From Dehalococcoidia bacterium (GTDB taxonomy: Bacteria > Chloroflexota > Dehalococcoidia > SpSt-223): 64,000 bases of DNA. The stretch spans positions 124,001 to 188,000 of the forward strand of contig BPIC01000001.1 in NCBI GenBank assembly GCA_026003895.1, given 5' to 3'. Positions within the stretch are counted from its first letter, which is position 1. Every line of letters begins with the position of its first letter. This document shows, piece after piece, positions 17,409 through 25,775 of this stretch. A program made the translations under genes and the position numbers. A model generated the notes under the pieces. That model made no database searches. It had not been told where the DNA came from and saw only the letters and a list, made by a program, of their open reading frames with translations.

Positions 17409-19067
17409 TCAGCCCAACCTTCCGAACAAGCGCGCCAATTGCGTCGCGCTGAGGTGCATCATCGTCGGGCGGCCGTGCGGACACGTTTTCGGCGCCTCTG
17501 TCTCTTCGAGCTGGCGCAGCAGCGCCCGCATCTCGGCGTCGGAGAGCGCTTGGCCGGCACGAATCGCACTGTGGCAGGCTACCGAGGCAGCAACCCGATC
17601 CCGCCACTCGGCGGGATTGCCAACCAGTGAGTCCAACGCATCGAGCAGGGCGCTGCCCACTTCGCCGGGCGCCAGCGCAGCCGGCGCGGCTCGCACCACC
17701 AGACTGCGCTCGCCAAACACCTCGATGGCGAAGCCAAGCTCAGCCAACCGGTGAGCGTGGCGTTCATAGGCGAGGAACTGCTCGGTAGACAGCTCGAGCG
17801 GCAACGGGTCGAGCAACCCCTGTCGCTCCACCTCGTTGCGATCCCAAGCGGCTACGAGCCGGTCGAACAGAATTCGCTCATGTGCGGCATGCTGGTCAAC
17901 CAAATACACGCCGTCCGGTCCTTCCGCGATCAAATAGGTCAGCCCGACCTGGCCGAGCAGCCGCAGCACCGGTAGCCGCCGCACCGGCGGCGCATCGAAG
18001 GTAAGCTGCTCCGCCGGACCCTCCTCCGGCCAGTCACGCGGCGGCGCCGGCGTGATTGCAGGAACGTGGAGGTCGGCGTCGAGCGCGGCACGAACGGCGC
18101 GCTGGACGATCGCGAACGCCTCGCGGTCAAAGCGCAGCCGCACCTCGGTCTTCGAAGGGTGGACATTGACATCGACACCGCCCGGCGCGACCGCCAGATG
18201 CAGCACCGCCACCGGATGCCGGCCGACCATCAGCCGATGTTGAAAGGCGCTTTCGACCGCTTGGGCGAGCAGCCGGCTTTGGACCCACCGCCCGTTGACG
18301 AAGAAAGAGAGCCCGCCGCGGTTTGCCCGACTGACGGTCGGCCGCCCCACGAGGCCAACGACTTGAACAAGCTGGTCGGACGCGTCGCTGCGCGAATCGA
18401 CCGGCAGCATCGAATCGGCGACCGCACGGCCGAGCGTCGCCAGCACGGCATCCTCGAGTGTCCCGGTGCCGGGAGCGCGCAGCGTCGTCCGTCCATCAAT
18501 CTGGAGCGTGAACCGCACCTCCGGCCGCGCCATCGCATAGTGGGCGACGACCTGAGCGCAGGCAGCAGCCTCGGCGGCGGCGCTCCGCAGATGCTGCCGG
18601 CGCGCCGGGAGGTCGGCGAAGAGATCGCGGACCGTGATTTGCGTCCCGGGCGCACCGGCGCGCCGACCCGTTTCCACCAGCGCTCCGCGCTGCCAGCGGC
18701 GGACGGCAGCATACGGCTGGTCCGCGGGGCGGCTCACCACGCTCACCTCCGCCACCGCACGCACGCTCGGCAGCGCCTCGCCCCGAAAGCCAAGGGTGGC
18801 GATCGTCTCCAGATCGTCGAGGACGGCGAGCTTACTCGTCGCGTGACGCTCGAAGGCCAGTTCGATCTCGGCCTCCGCGATGCCACAGCCATCGTCGGTG
18901 ACGCGGATGAGCTGGACGCCACCGCCCCGGATCTCGACGGCGATTGCCCGGGCGCCGGCATCGAGCGCGTTTTCAACGAGCTCCTTGACCACCGACGCCG
19001 GGCGTTCGATCACCTCGCCAGCGGCAATCCGCGCCGCAAGCGCGGGGTCGAGCACCCGGATTGGCAT
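17409..19067 (-). CDS. mutL: DNA mismatch repair protein MutL
   Basis: Mismatch-repair ATPase/endonuclease of 552 aa. The GHKL ATPase motifs are intact at the N-terminus: ELVENALDAGA, DDGCGI and TLGFRGEAL. The C-terminal dimerisation domain carries the metal-dependent nicking motifs: DQHAAHERILFD (the DQHA-x2-E motif, with Asp where the final Glu is usual), ACHSAIRAG, and CPHGRP near the end. It should therefore nick DNA itself, as in bacteria without MutH. It is shorter than typical MutL because the linker is short. The BI-1 gene upstream stops three bases before its ATG, so the two are co-transcribed. No mutS is in the window. Confidence 0.96.
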   Translation of the reverse strand: MPIRVLDPALAARIAAGEVIERPASVVKELVENALDAGARAIAVEIRGGGVQLIRVTDDGCGIAEAEIELAFERHATSKLAVLDDLETIATLGFRGEALPSVRAVAEVSVVSRPADQPYAAVRRWQRGALVETGRRAGAPGTQITVRDLFADLPARRQHLRSAAAEAAACAQVVAHYAMARPEVRFTLQIDGRTTLRAPGTGTLEDAVLATLGRAVADSMLPVDSRSDASDQLVQVVGLVGRPTVSRANRGGLSFFVNGRWVQSRLLAQAVESAFQHRLMVGRHPVAVLHLAVAPGGVDVNVHPSKTEVRLRFDREAFAIVQRAVRAALDADLHVPAITPAPPRDWPEEGPAEQLTFDAPPVRRLPVLRLLGQVGLTYLIAEGPDGVYLVDQHAAHERILFDRLVAAWDRNEVERQGLLDPLPLELSTEQFLAYERHAHRLAELGFAIEVFGERSLVVRAAPAALAPGEVGSALLDALDSLVGNPAEWRDRVAASVACHSAIRAGQALSDAEMRALLRQLEETEAPKTCPHGRPTMMHLSATQLARLFGRLG

Positions 19068-19070
19068 CGG

Positions 19071-19784
19071 TTAGTCGCGGCTATTGCCGGTCAACGCGCT
19101 CAGCAGACGCAAGAGTGAGAGGAAGAGATTCACGATGTCCAGATAGACCATCGCCGCCATCATCACGGCATTCGCAAAAGTGCCTTCCATCCGCTTGATC
19201 TTCTGGACGTCGTTAATCAGGAAGAGGCTGAACAGGACGGCTCCGCCGCCCCCCAGCAGAATCTCGAGCCAGGTGGCGCGGACGAAGATCGCCAAGATGC
19301 TGCCGCCAATCAGCGCGAGCAGCCCGACAAACAGCCACGTTTGGAATCGCGCCAGCGAGATGTCTGTCGTCCATGCGAAGACCGTCAGCCCGCCCGTGAT
19401 GATCGCCGTCAAGAGAAGGGCTTGGCCGAGGATCGCGGGCGCGGCGACGAGGTAGTAGCCGATCAGCGGCCCGAGCGACATGCCAGAAAGGAACGTAAAT
19501 CCATACAGGAACAGCAGGCCAAGCGGCGCCGAGCAGCGCGCCACGGGCTGCAGCGCGAAGATGAAGCCGATCTGGACGACCGCGAGGACAATGAAGAAGG
19601 GCAGGCCGAAGACACCGGATGCCGCCAAGGACAAGCCGACGACGCCACCGATCGCGCTGAAAACGAACGAGAATGCCAGCAGACCGAAAACGGTGGCGAC
19701 CGCGCTCCGGCCGGCAACCGGCGCGACCGTCTCGCGCCCAATCAGCTCAGGGTGGTCACTGTAGCCGCGATATTCTGGATTCAT
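19071..19784 (-). CDS. Bax inhibitor-1 (BI-1/YccA) family membrane protein
   Basis: Integral membrane protein of 237 aa with seven hydrophobic segments. The N-terminal soluble tail has EYRGYSDHPELIG. The C-terminal motif LINDVQKIKRMEG followed by AAMVYLDIVNLFLSLLRLL is diagnostic of bacterial BI-1 proteins, some of which leak calcium in a pH-dependent way. The ATG at 19784 is preceded by GAAGGAG with good spacing; longer in-frame extensions overlap the divergent helicase gene and are not used. It forms an operon with mutL. Confidence 0.9.
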   Translation of the reverse strand: MNPEYRGYSDHPELIGRETVAPVAGRSAVATVFGLLAFSFVFSAIGGVVGLSLAASGVFGLPFFIVLAVVQIGFIFALQPVARCSAPLGLLFLYGFTFLSGMSLGPLIGYYLVAAPAILGQALLLTAIITGGLTVFAWTTDISLARFQTWLFVGLLALIGGSILAIFVRATWLEILLGGGGAVLFSLFLINDVQKIKRMEGTFANAVMMAAMVYLDIVNLFLSLLRLLSALTGNSRD

Positions 19785-19846
19785 CGCCTCTCCTTCGTTT
19801 CCCCCACCGAAACAATAGCATAGCTGCGGCCAGTCCTTCCTCGCGA

Positions 19847-19852
19847 TAGACT
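19847..19852 (+). promoter_or_regulatory. -10 hexamer of the nuclease-helicase gene
   Basis: TAGACT ends eight bases before the ATG at 19861, and there is no Shine-Dalgarno sequence. This suggests a leaderless transcript and argues against the TTG at 19852, which overlaps the hexamer. Confidence 0.4.
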
Positions 19853-19860
19853 TGGCAGAT

Positions 19861-22800
19861 ATGGAGCCGGGGATCTGGGTAGGCGAGCGCGCCGACGACG
19901 CGCTCCTCACCGCCGCGTGCGGCGTTTGGGACCGGCTGCCGAGCGCTCGGCGGGAGGCGATCCGGATCGCCGTTGGATTTTCGGCGCTTGGGTGGCCGAT
20001 CGACCTTGCCGTCTTCACTCCTTCGTCCCTCGCGGTTGTCCAGCTTGTGCCGGCCCGCGGCCCGGTCATCGCCAACCGCTCCAGCCTTTGGCGGGCCGGA
20101 GAAGGACCGATCCAGCCCGATCAGCCGAATCCGCTGCTGAGCTTGCGGTTCGCCCGCCTCACCCTCCTCGACCGGCTCGCCGAGCGGTCGCCTGCCGTGC
20201 TCGGCCGGGCCGGCGACGCGCTCGTTTGGGACCGCGCCGCCGGCTTCGTTGCCGTCGCGCCGACCCTCCACCCTACGTCGCAGATCGCGCTCGGCGTGAA
20301 GCCGAGCGATTGCCGCGTCATCGGGCTCGACCGGCTCGCCGGCATGATCGAGCGGCTGCCTGCCACCCATGAGCCCATCGACGCCGCCGCCCTCGACCGC
20401 CTGCTCGGCGAGGGGCTCGGTCTCCTCCCGACCGGCACGGCAGGGGAGACGTCCGGTTGCTTCCTTTGCTCCGCCGCCAGCCAACGGTGCAACCTTCACC
20501 GCCTGCGCGGCAGTATCGTTCGCCTGAACCGGACCAAGGGTGTCCGCCTCACCGTGCAGACCGAGGACTACTGGACCGTCGACCTTTATCTGAACCCGCC
20601 GTGGTCAGGGCTCGGCGATGGGGTCTCCCGTCTCCTCGCCAGCGGCGCGAAGCCAACGATCATTGCGCATCACCTTGCCGCCCGCACTTTCGACGGCCGG
20701 GTTGCCTTGGCCGCCGGCGAGGAGAGCCTCGTCGTCATCGCCCCCGAGGTCCTCGTCGACGTCACCGCCGTGGCTGAAATGGCGCAATGTCCGCTCGCCT
20801 ACCTCGTGCATCAGTTCGAGCCGAAGAGCCCGAACGACGCATCGGTGCGCGGCAAAGTCGTCCACGCCGCGCTGCGCCGCGTTGTCCGTGGCGAGCCGCC
20901 GGAGCAGGCCCTCGCCGACGCGGTGCGCGAGTCGAACCGCGATCTCGCCTTTGCGGCCCTCAATTCGGCGAACGTGCTGGACGGCGCCCGCGAGCACGTC
21001 TCCCGGCTCGTGCATTTCGTGGATGGCCGCCCCGGCCAGACGGAGACAGCGGTCAGCAACCCGTTGCTTGGCATCGCCGGCCGCGTCGACGCGATCTGGG
21101 AGCGCGGCGGCAAGGTCGAGCGGGTCCTCGAGCTGAAAACCGGCCGCCCGACACCTTGGCAGAGCCCGCACCCGAACCACCTCGTTCAGGCGCAACTCTA
21201 CGCGGCCAGCCTCTGGCATGCCGGCCGGCTCGAGTTGAGCGACGCCGCCGTCCAGATCGCCTACACCGGCGGCGAGGAGCCGCTCGCGCTCCCCGCTCCC
21301 ACCGATTGGCCCGCAATCCGCCGGGCGCTGTACGTGCGCAACGAGGCCGTCCTCTTCGACCTTACCGGTCAACCGCTCCGTGAGGTCCGGCGCTGCCAGT
21401 CCTGTCCGCCGTACCTACGCAGCGGCTGCCAGTTCTACGCCGACCTGCTCGGCTATACGCCGGTGATGACGACTGACGACGCCGACCGCCAGACCTTTCG
21501 CCGTTGGGTGGCGGCGCTCCGCCGAGAGGCCAGTCTCGAGGCCCGATCGCTGCTCGGCGCATCCCGCCGCTCCGTCACCGCCCGCGTTGAGGACGGGAGC
21601 TGCTTTCGGATCGATAGCATTGCCGACTTGGGCCTCGATGCCGACGGCCGGTGGCGGGCCCGGCTCCTTGGCCGGAATCTGTCGCGCTTCCGCACCGCTG
21701 ACCGAGCACTACTCACCGGCGACGATCCCCTCGGTCCGCGGGTGAGCGCGGAGATCGACCGCGTCGCCGTCGACGGGATCGAGGTCACCGCTGACGCGCC
21801 GGCCCCGTGGGCGACCCGCCTCGAGCCCGCCGGCAGCGGCATGCTGCTGCAGGGGCTGTTTCAGGGCCTCACCGGCTGGCTCCGCTCAGAGGAACGGCTG
21901 CGCCGACTCGTCGCCGGCGACCGCGAGCCCACGTTCCGTCCGCTGCCACCGCCCGACCCTACCCTCGACGAATATCAGCAGCGCGCCGCCGCCCTCGCGC
22001 TCGCCGCCGAGGATTACGCCCTGATTTGGGGACCTCCCGGCGCTGGCAAGACGCGCACCATCGCCCGGATCGTGCGAGCCGCCGAGCGGCGCGTGCTGCT
22101 CGCCGCGCTCACCAACCAAGCCGTCGATAACCTCGCCCTCGCCCTGCTCGCCGACGGCCAAGACCGGCTGCTGATCCTCGGTCGGTCAAATCGCTCGCAC
22201 TCCGTGCTCGACCGCTTCACGCTCGACGCCGTCGGCGACGATCTCGACCAAATCCGCGCGACGCTGGCCGAGATACCGGTCGTCCTCGCGACGGCGCATC
22301 AGGTGGCGAGCGGCCGGTACGACCGGGCGTTCGGCGGCACACCGCCCTTTGAGCTCGTCATTCTCGACGAAGCGACGCAACTGACCGAACCGGCAGCGCT
22401 CGGCGTGTTGCGGCTTGGCCGCGCCTTCGTCCTCGTCGGCGATCACAAGCAACTTGCGCCGATCGTCGCCGACGCGAATTCCGAGCTGGCCCGCTCCCTC
22501 TTCGACCGTCTCTGGGATCATCCGGCGTCTGCTGGGGCACGCGCCCAGCTCTCCCGCCAATATCGGATGCGCGCCGCCATCGCTGCCTTTTCGGCGCGCC
22601 GGTGGTACGAAGGCCGTCTCGAGACCGCGCCAAGCGCGGAGGCACAACCGCCCATTTTCGCACCGGGAAGCCGTTGGCCCGCGCTTTGGGACGAGACGCC
22701 GGCCGTGCTCGCCGCAGTGTCCGCCGACCGGGAAGCGCTGGTCGTCGCCACCCTCGTGCGCGACGCACTGCAGGCCGGCCTCCGCCCCGAACAGATCGGT

Positions 22801-23127
22801 GTGGTCGCCCCCTATCGGCAGCAGGTCGCCGCCATCTGCGCCCTGCTCGCGGACGTGCCCGATCCTCCGCTTGTCGACACTGTCGACCGGTTTCAAGGAT
22901 CAGAGCGTGAGTGCATCATCCTCGCCACCGGCGCCGGTCGTCCCGGCGAGCTGCTTGCCGACGAGCGCCGGCTGAACGTCGCGCTCACCCGTGCCAAGCG
23001 CAAGCTGATTGTCGTCGGCGATCCGCGCCTGTTGCGCCGGCAGCCGGCCACCGCCGCGCTCGTCGACCACTTCGCCTCCGCCAGCGCTCTGATTCCCATC
23101 GAGCCAGCGAGCGCCCCGCTGCGCTGA
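19861..23127 (+). CDS. Dna2-like fusion: Fe-S PD-(D/E)XK nuclease + superfamily 1 helicase
   Basis: Large enzyme of about 1088 aa (positions count from an alternative TTG at 19852, three codons longer). After an N-terminal domain ending in a CFLCSAASQRC cluster comes a Cas4/RecB-type nuclease: Cys313, RGKVVHAAL (333-341), the acidic residue of GRVDAIW (413), LELKTG with Glu427/Lys429, then QAQLYA. Cys515, Cys518 and Cys526 follow, so four cysteines flank the nuclease as in Fe-S Dna2/AddB/Cas4. A linker leads to the SF1B helicase: GPPGAGKT (727), ILDEATQ (839), VGDHKQLAPI, SRQYRM, VDRFQGSE and NVALTRAKRKL. All motifs look intact. It probably processes DNA flaps or ends in replication-coupled repair. 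It diverges from BI-1/mutL. Confidence 0.9.
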   Translation: MEPGIWVGERADDALLTAACGVWDRLPSARREAIRIAVGFSALGWPIDLAVFTPSSLAVVQLVPARGPVIANRSSLWRAGEGPIQPDQPNPLLSLRFARLTLLDRLAERSPAVLGRAGDALVWDRAAGFVAVAPTLHPTSQIALGVKPSDCRVIGLDRLAGMIERLPATHEPIDAAALDRLLGEGLGLLPTGTAGETSGCFLCSAASQRCNLHRLRGSIVRLNRTKGVRLTVQTEDYWTVDLYLNPPWSGLGDGVSRLLASGAKPTIIAHHLAARTFDGRVALAAGEESLVVIAPEVLVDVTAVAEMAQCPLAYLVHQFEPKSPNDASVRGKVVHAALRRVVRGEPPEQALADAVRESNRDLAFAALNSANVLDGAREHVSRLVHFVDGRPGQTETAVSNPLLGIAGRVDAIWERGGKVERVLELKTGRPTPWQSPHPNHLVQAQLYAASLWHAGRLELSDAAVQIAYTGGEEPLALPAPTDWPAIRRALYVRNEAVLFDLTGQPLREVRRCQSCPPYLRSGCQFYADLLGYTPVMTTDDADRQTFRRWVAALRREASLEARSLLGASRRSVTARVEDGSCFRIDSIADLGLDADGRWRARLLGRNLSRFRTADRALLTGDDPLGPRVSAEIDRVAVDGIEVTADAPAPWATRLEPAGSGMLLQGLFQGLTGWLRSEERLRRLVAGDREPTFRPLPPPDPTLDEYQQRAAALALAAEDYALIWGPPGAGKTRTIARIVRAAERRVLLAALTNQAVDNLALALLADGQDRLLILGRSNRSHSVLDRFTLDAVGDDLDQIRATLAEIPVVLATAHQVASGRYDRAFGGTPPFELVILDEATQLTEPAALGVLRLGRAFVLVGDHKQLAPIVADANSELARSLFDRLWDHPASAGARAQLSRQYRMRAAIAAFSARRWYEGRLETAPSAEAQPPIFAPGSRWPALWDETPAVLAAVSADREALVVATLVRDALQAGLRPEQIGVVAPYRQQVAAICALLADVPDPPLVDTVDRFQGSERECIILATGAGRPGELLADERRLNVALTRAKRKLIVVGDPRLLRRQPATAALVDHFASASALIPIEPASAPLR

Positions 23128-23185
23128 ACGCGAGCAAACGGCCAATGTGGGGGCCGGCGTGGCATACTCGGCGGGGGAGGAAGCG

Positions 23186-23539
23186 ATGGAGAGCGAGAGC
23201 GCGACGTTGGAGATCATCGACCGGTTCAACGCGGCGTTCAACCGCCACGACGTCGACGGCGTGATGGCGCTGATGACCGAGGATTGCGTGTTCGAAGGGA
23301 CCGACCCCGCGCCCGATGGCACGCGCTACACCGGCGCGGCGGCCGTGCGCGCCTATTGGGAGCGCTTCTTCGCGAACTCGCCGGTCGCCGTCTTCACGAC
23401 CGAAGACCGGTTCGCGGCCGGTGACCGCTGCGCCGTGTGCTGGCGCTACGATTGGGGCAGCGGGCACGTCCGTGGCGTCGACATCTTCCGGGTCCGTGAC
23501 GGGAAGGTGGCGGAGAAGAAGTCGTACGTGAAGGGCTGA
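23186..23539 (+). CDS. SnoaL-like / NTF2-fold protein
   Basis: Small alpha+beta-cone protein of 117 aa. IIDRFNAAFNRHDVDGVMALMTEDCVF at the start and VDIFRVRDGKVAEKKSY at the end are the standard ends of SnoaL-like domains. Such proteins are polyketide-cyclase-like enzymes, isomerases or ligand binders, and nothing here fixes which. GGGGGAGG at 23173-23180, five bases before the ATG, sets the start. It sits alone between the nuclease-helicase and uvrB. Confidence 0.85.
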   Translation: MESESATLEIIDRFNAAFNRHDVDGVMALMTEDCVFEGTDPAPDGTRYTGAAAVRAYWERFFANSPVAVFTTEDRFAAGDRCAVCWRYDWGSGHVRGVDIFRVRDGKVAEKKSYVKG

Positions 23540-23620
23540 TCGCCGGCGTTCGCCACCGGGGGCAACGACTGGCGGGAGTTCGGCGAGCCTGAACCACGGA
23601 CATCTGTTCGGGTTGGGCCG

Positions 23621-23626
23621 TATACT
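23621..23626 (+). promoter_or_regulatory. -10 hexamer of uvrB
   Basis: TATACT, 35 bases before the uvrB ATG, is a strong -10 match. The -35 region (GGACAT at 23598) is weak. I saw no LexA-type box in the short intergenic region. Confidence 0.45.
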
Positions 23627-23661
23627 AGGAGGGTCCGTCGCCACCGGGTCAGGGGAGCGTC

Positions 23662-25662
23662 ATGCCCGAATTCAAGATCGTCTCCGACTTTCAGCCGACT
23701 GGCGACCAGCCGCAGGCTATCGAGAAGCTGGTCACTGGACTCTCCTTGGGCTACCGGGCCCAGACGCTGCTTGGGGTCACCGGCTCCGGCAAGACCTTCA
23801 CGATGGCGAGCGTGATCGAGCGGGTACAACGGCCGGCGCTCGTGCTGGCGCACAACAAGACCTTGGCGGCCCAGCTCTATAGCGAGTTCAAAGAGTTCTT
23901 CCCGCACAACGCCGTCGAGTACTTTGTCTCGTACTACGACTACTACCAGCCGGAAGCCTACGTTCCTCGCACTGATACCTATATCGAGAAAGATGCCTCG
24001 ATCAACGACGAGATCGACAAGCTGCGCAACGCCGCCACCCGCTCGTTGCTCAGTCGACGCGACGTCATCATCGTCGCATCCGTCTCCTGCATTTACGGTC
24101 TGGGCGCGCCGGAAGAGTATTCGCAGTTTGTGGAGCGGATCGCCGTCGGTGAACGGCGCAAGCGCGACAAGATCCTTCACCGCCTCGTCGACATGCAGTA
24201 TGAGCGCAACGACTACAACTTCGTGCGCGGCAAGTTCCGAGTTCGCGGCGACACCTTGGAGATCTTCCCAGCGTACGACGAGACAGCGTTGCGCGTCGAG
24301 TTTTGGGGAGACGAGGTCGAGCGGATTGTCGAAGTCGACCCGCTGACGGGCGAGATCCTCTCCCAGCGGACGGCGATCGAGATCTTCCCGGCGAAGCACT
24401 TCGTCACCACTGAGGACAGCCTGAAGATCGCGATTGCGTCTATCGAAGAAGAACTCGCGCTCCGCGTCGAAGAACTGGAGCGCGAGGGGAAGGTGCTGGA
24501 AGCCGCGCGCCTGCGTCAGCGGACCAACTATGACCTCGAGATGTTGCGCGAAGCGGGCTACTGTAACGGCATCGAGAACTATTCGCGTCACTTGGCGCGC
24601 CGGCCGCCGGGCAGCACGCCGTCGTGCTTGCTGGACTATTTCCCAGACGACTTCATCATGTTCGTGGACGAGTCGCACATGACGCTCCCGCAGGTGCGCG
24701 GCATGTACCACGGCGACCGTTCACGCAAAGAGGTGCTGGTCGACTACGGGTTTCGGCTTCCCTCTGCGCTCGACAACCGCCCGCTCAACTTCGAGGAGTT
24801 CAACAACCATATCAACCAAGTCATTTACGTCTCAGCGACACCGACAGCCTACGAACTGGACACCAGCGACCAAGTCGTCGAGCAGTTGATCCGGCCGACT
24901 GGACTGCTCGATCCGACGATCGAAGTGAAACCGACGCGCGGTCAGATCGACGACCTCCTCGGCGAGATCCGCGCCCGCGTCCAGCGCAAAGAGCGGGCGC
25001 TGGTCACCACGCTCACCAAGCGGATGGCCGAGGACCTCTCCGACTACCTGCAGGAGATGGGGATCAAGACCCATTACCTTCACTCGGAAGTCGAAACGCT
25101 TGAGCGGGTGGAGATCCTGCGCGACCTGCGCCTCGGTGTCTACGACGTGATCGTGGGAATCAACCTTTTGCGCGAGGGCTTGGACCTGCCGGAGGTGAGC
25201 CTCGTGGCGATCCTCGACGCCGACAAAGAGGGGTATCTTCGCTCCGAGACGGCGCTCATCCAGACGATCGGCCGGGCAGCCCGCCACGTCGATGGCCACG
25301 TCATCATGTATGCCGACACCGTGACCGGTTCGATGCAACGGGCGATCGACGAGACGTATCGGCGCCGGCGCATTCAGCTTGCCTATAACGAGCAGCACGG
25401 CATCACACCGCAGGGCATTCGCAAAGCAATCCGCGACATCACCGATCGTGTCCGGGCGGTCGCCGAGGAGCGCGCCGAGTATGTGACCGCCGGACCTGCT
25501 CAACTGGCGAAGGACGACCTCGCGAAACTGATCCGCGACCTCGAGAAGCAAATGAAGGAGGCCGCCAAGGCGCTCGAGTTCGAGCGGGCGGCGCTCCTGC
25601 GTGATCACATCGCCGAACTCCGCGGGCTGCTGGCGCAAGAGGAGCTCGTGCCGCTGCGGTAA
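23662..25662 (+). CDS. uvrB: Excinuclease ABC subunit B
   Basis: UvrB of nucleotide excision repair, 666 aa, full length. The Walker A reads [10 protein letters not shown]. The beta-hairpin that probes for lesions has [12 protein letters not shown]. Helicase motifs include [35 protein letters not shown] and [11 protein letters not shown]-terminal UVR domain ([19 protein letters not shown]) that binds UvrC is present. The ATG at 23662 follows GGGAGCG. The gene is monocistronic as far as seen, with uvrA and uvrC elsewhere. Confidence 0.98.
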   Translation: MPEFKIVSDFQPTGDQPQAIEKLVTGLSLGYRAQTLLGVTGSGKTFTMASVIERVQRPALVLAHNKTLAAQLYSEFKEFFPHNAVEYFVSYYDYYQPEAYVPRTDTYIEKDASINDEIDKLRNAATRSLLSRRDVIIVASVSCIYGLGAPEEYSQFVERIAVGERRKRDKILHRLVDMQYERNDYNFVRGKFRVRGDTLEIFPAYDETALRVEFWGDEVERIVEVDPLTGEILSQRTAIEIFPAKHFVTTEDSLKIAIASIEEELALRVEELEREGKVLEAARLRQRTNYDLEMLREAGYCNGIENYSRHLARRPPGSTPSCLLDYFPDDFIMFVDESHMTLPQVRGMYHGDRSRKEVLVDYGFRLPSALDNRPLNFEEFNNHINQVIYVSATPTAYELDTSDQVVEQLIRPTGLLDPTIEVKPTRGQIDDLLGEIRARVQRKERALVTTLTKRMAEDLSDYLQEMGIKTHYLHSEVETLERVEILRDLRLGVYDVIVGINLLREGLDLPEVSLVAILDADKEGYLRSETALIQTIGRAARHVDGHVIMYADTVTGSMQRAIDETYRRRRIQLAYNEQHGITPQGIRKAIRDITDRVRAVAEERAEYVTAGPAQLAKDDLAKLIRDLEKQMKEAAKALEFERAALLRDHIAELRGLLAQEELVPLR

Positions 25663-25775
25663 GCGACCCGGGCGATGCCCTGCCGGGCGCCCCAACTATG
25701 GTCCTCGATCGTTCGCGCCTGAGAGCGAGCGGACCGGCGCCGGCAGACCGGTCGGCCCGCCCGGATGCCGGCTGG

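Noticed and set aside
20780..21440. Cas4-like nuclease as sign of a CRISPR-Cas locus
   Set aside because: The domain is part of a Dna2-like nuclease-helicase. No cas1, cas2 or repeat array is in the window.
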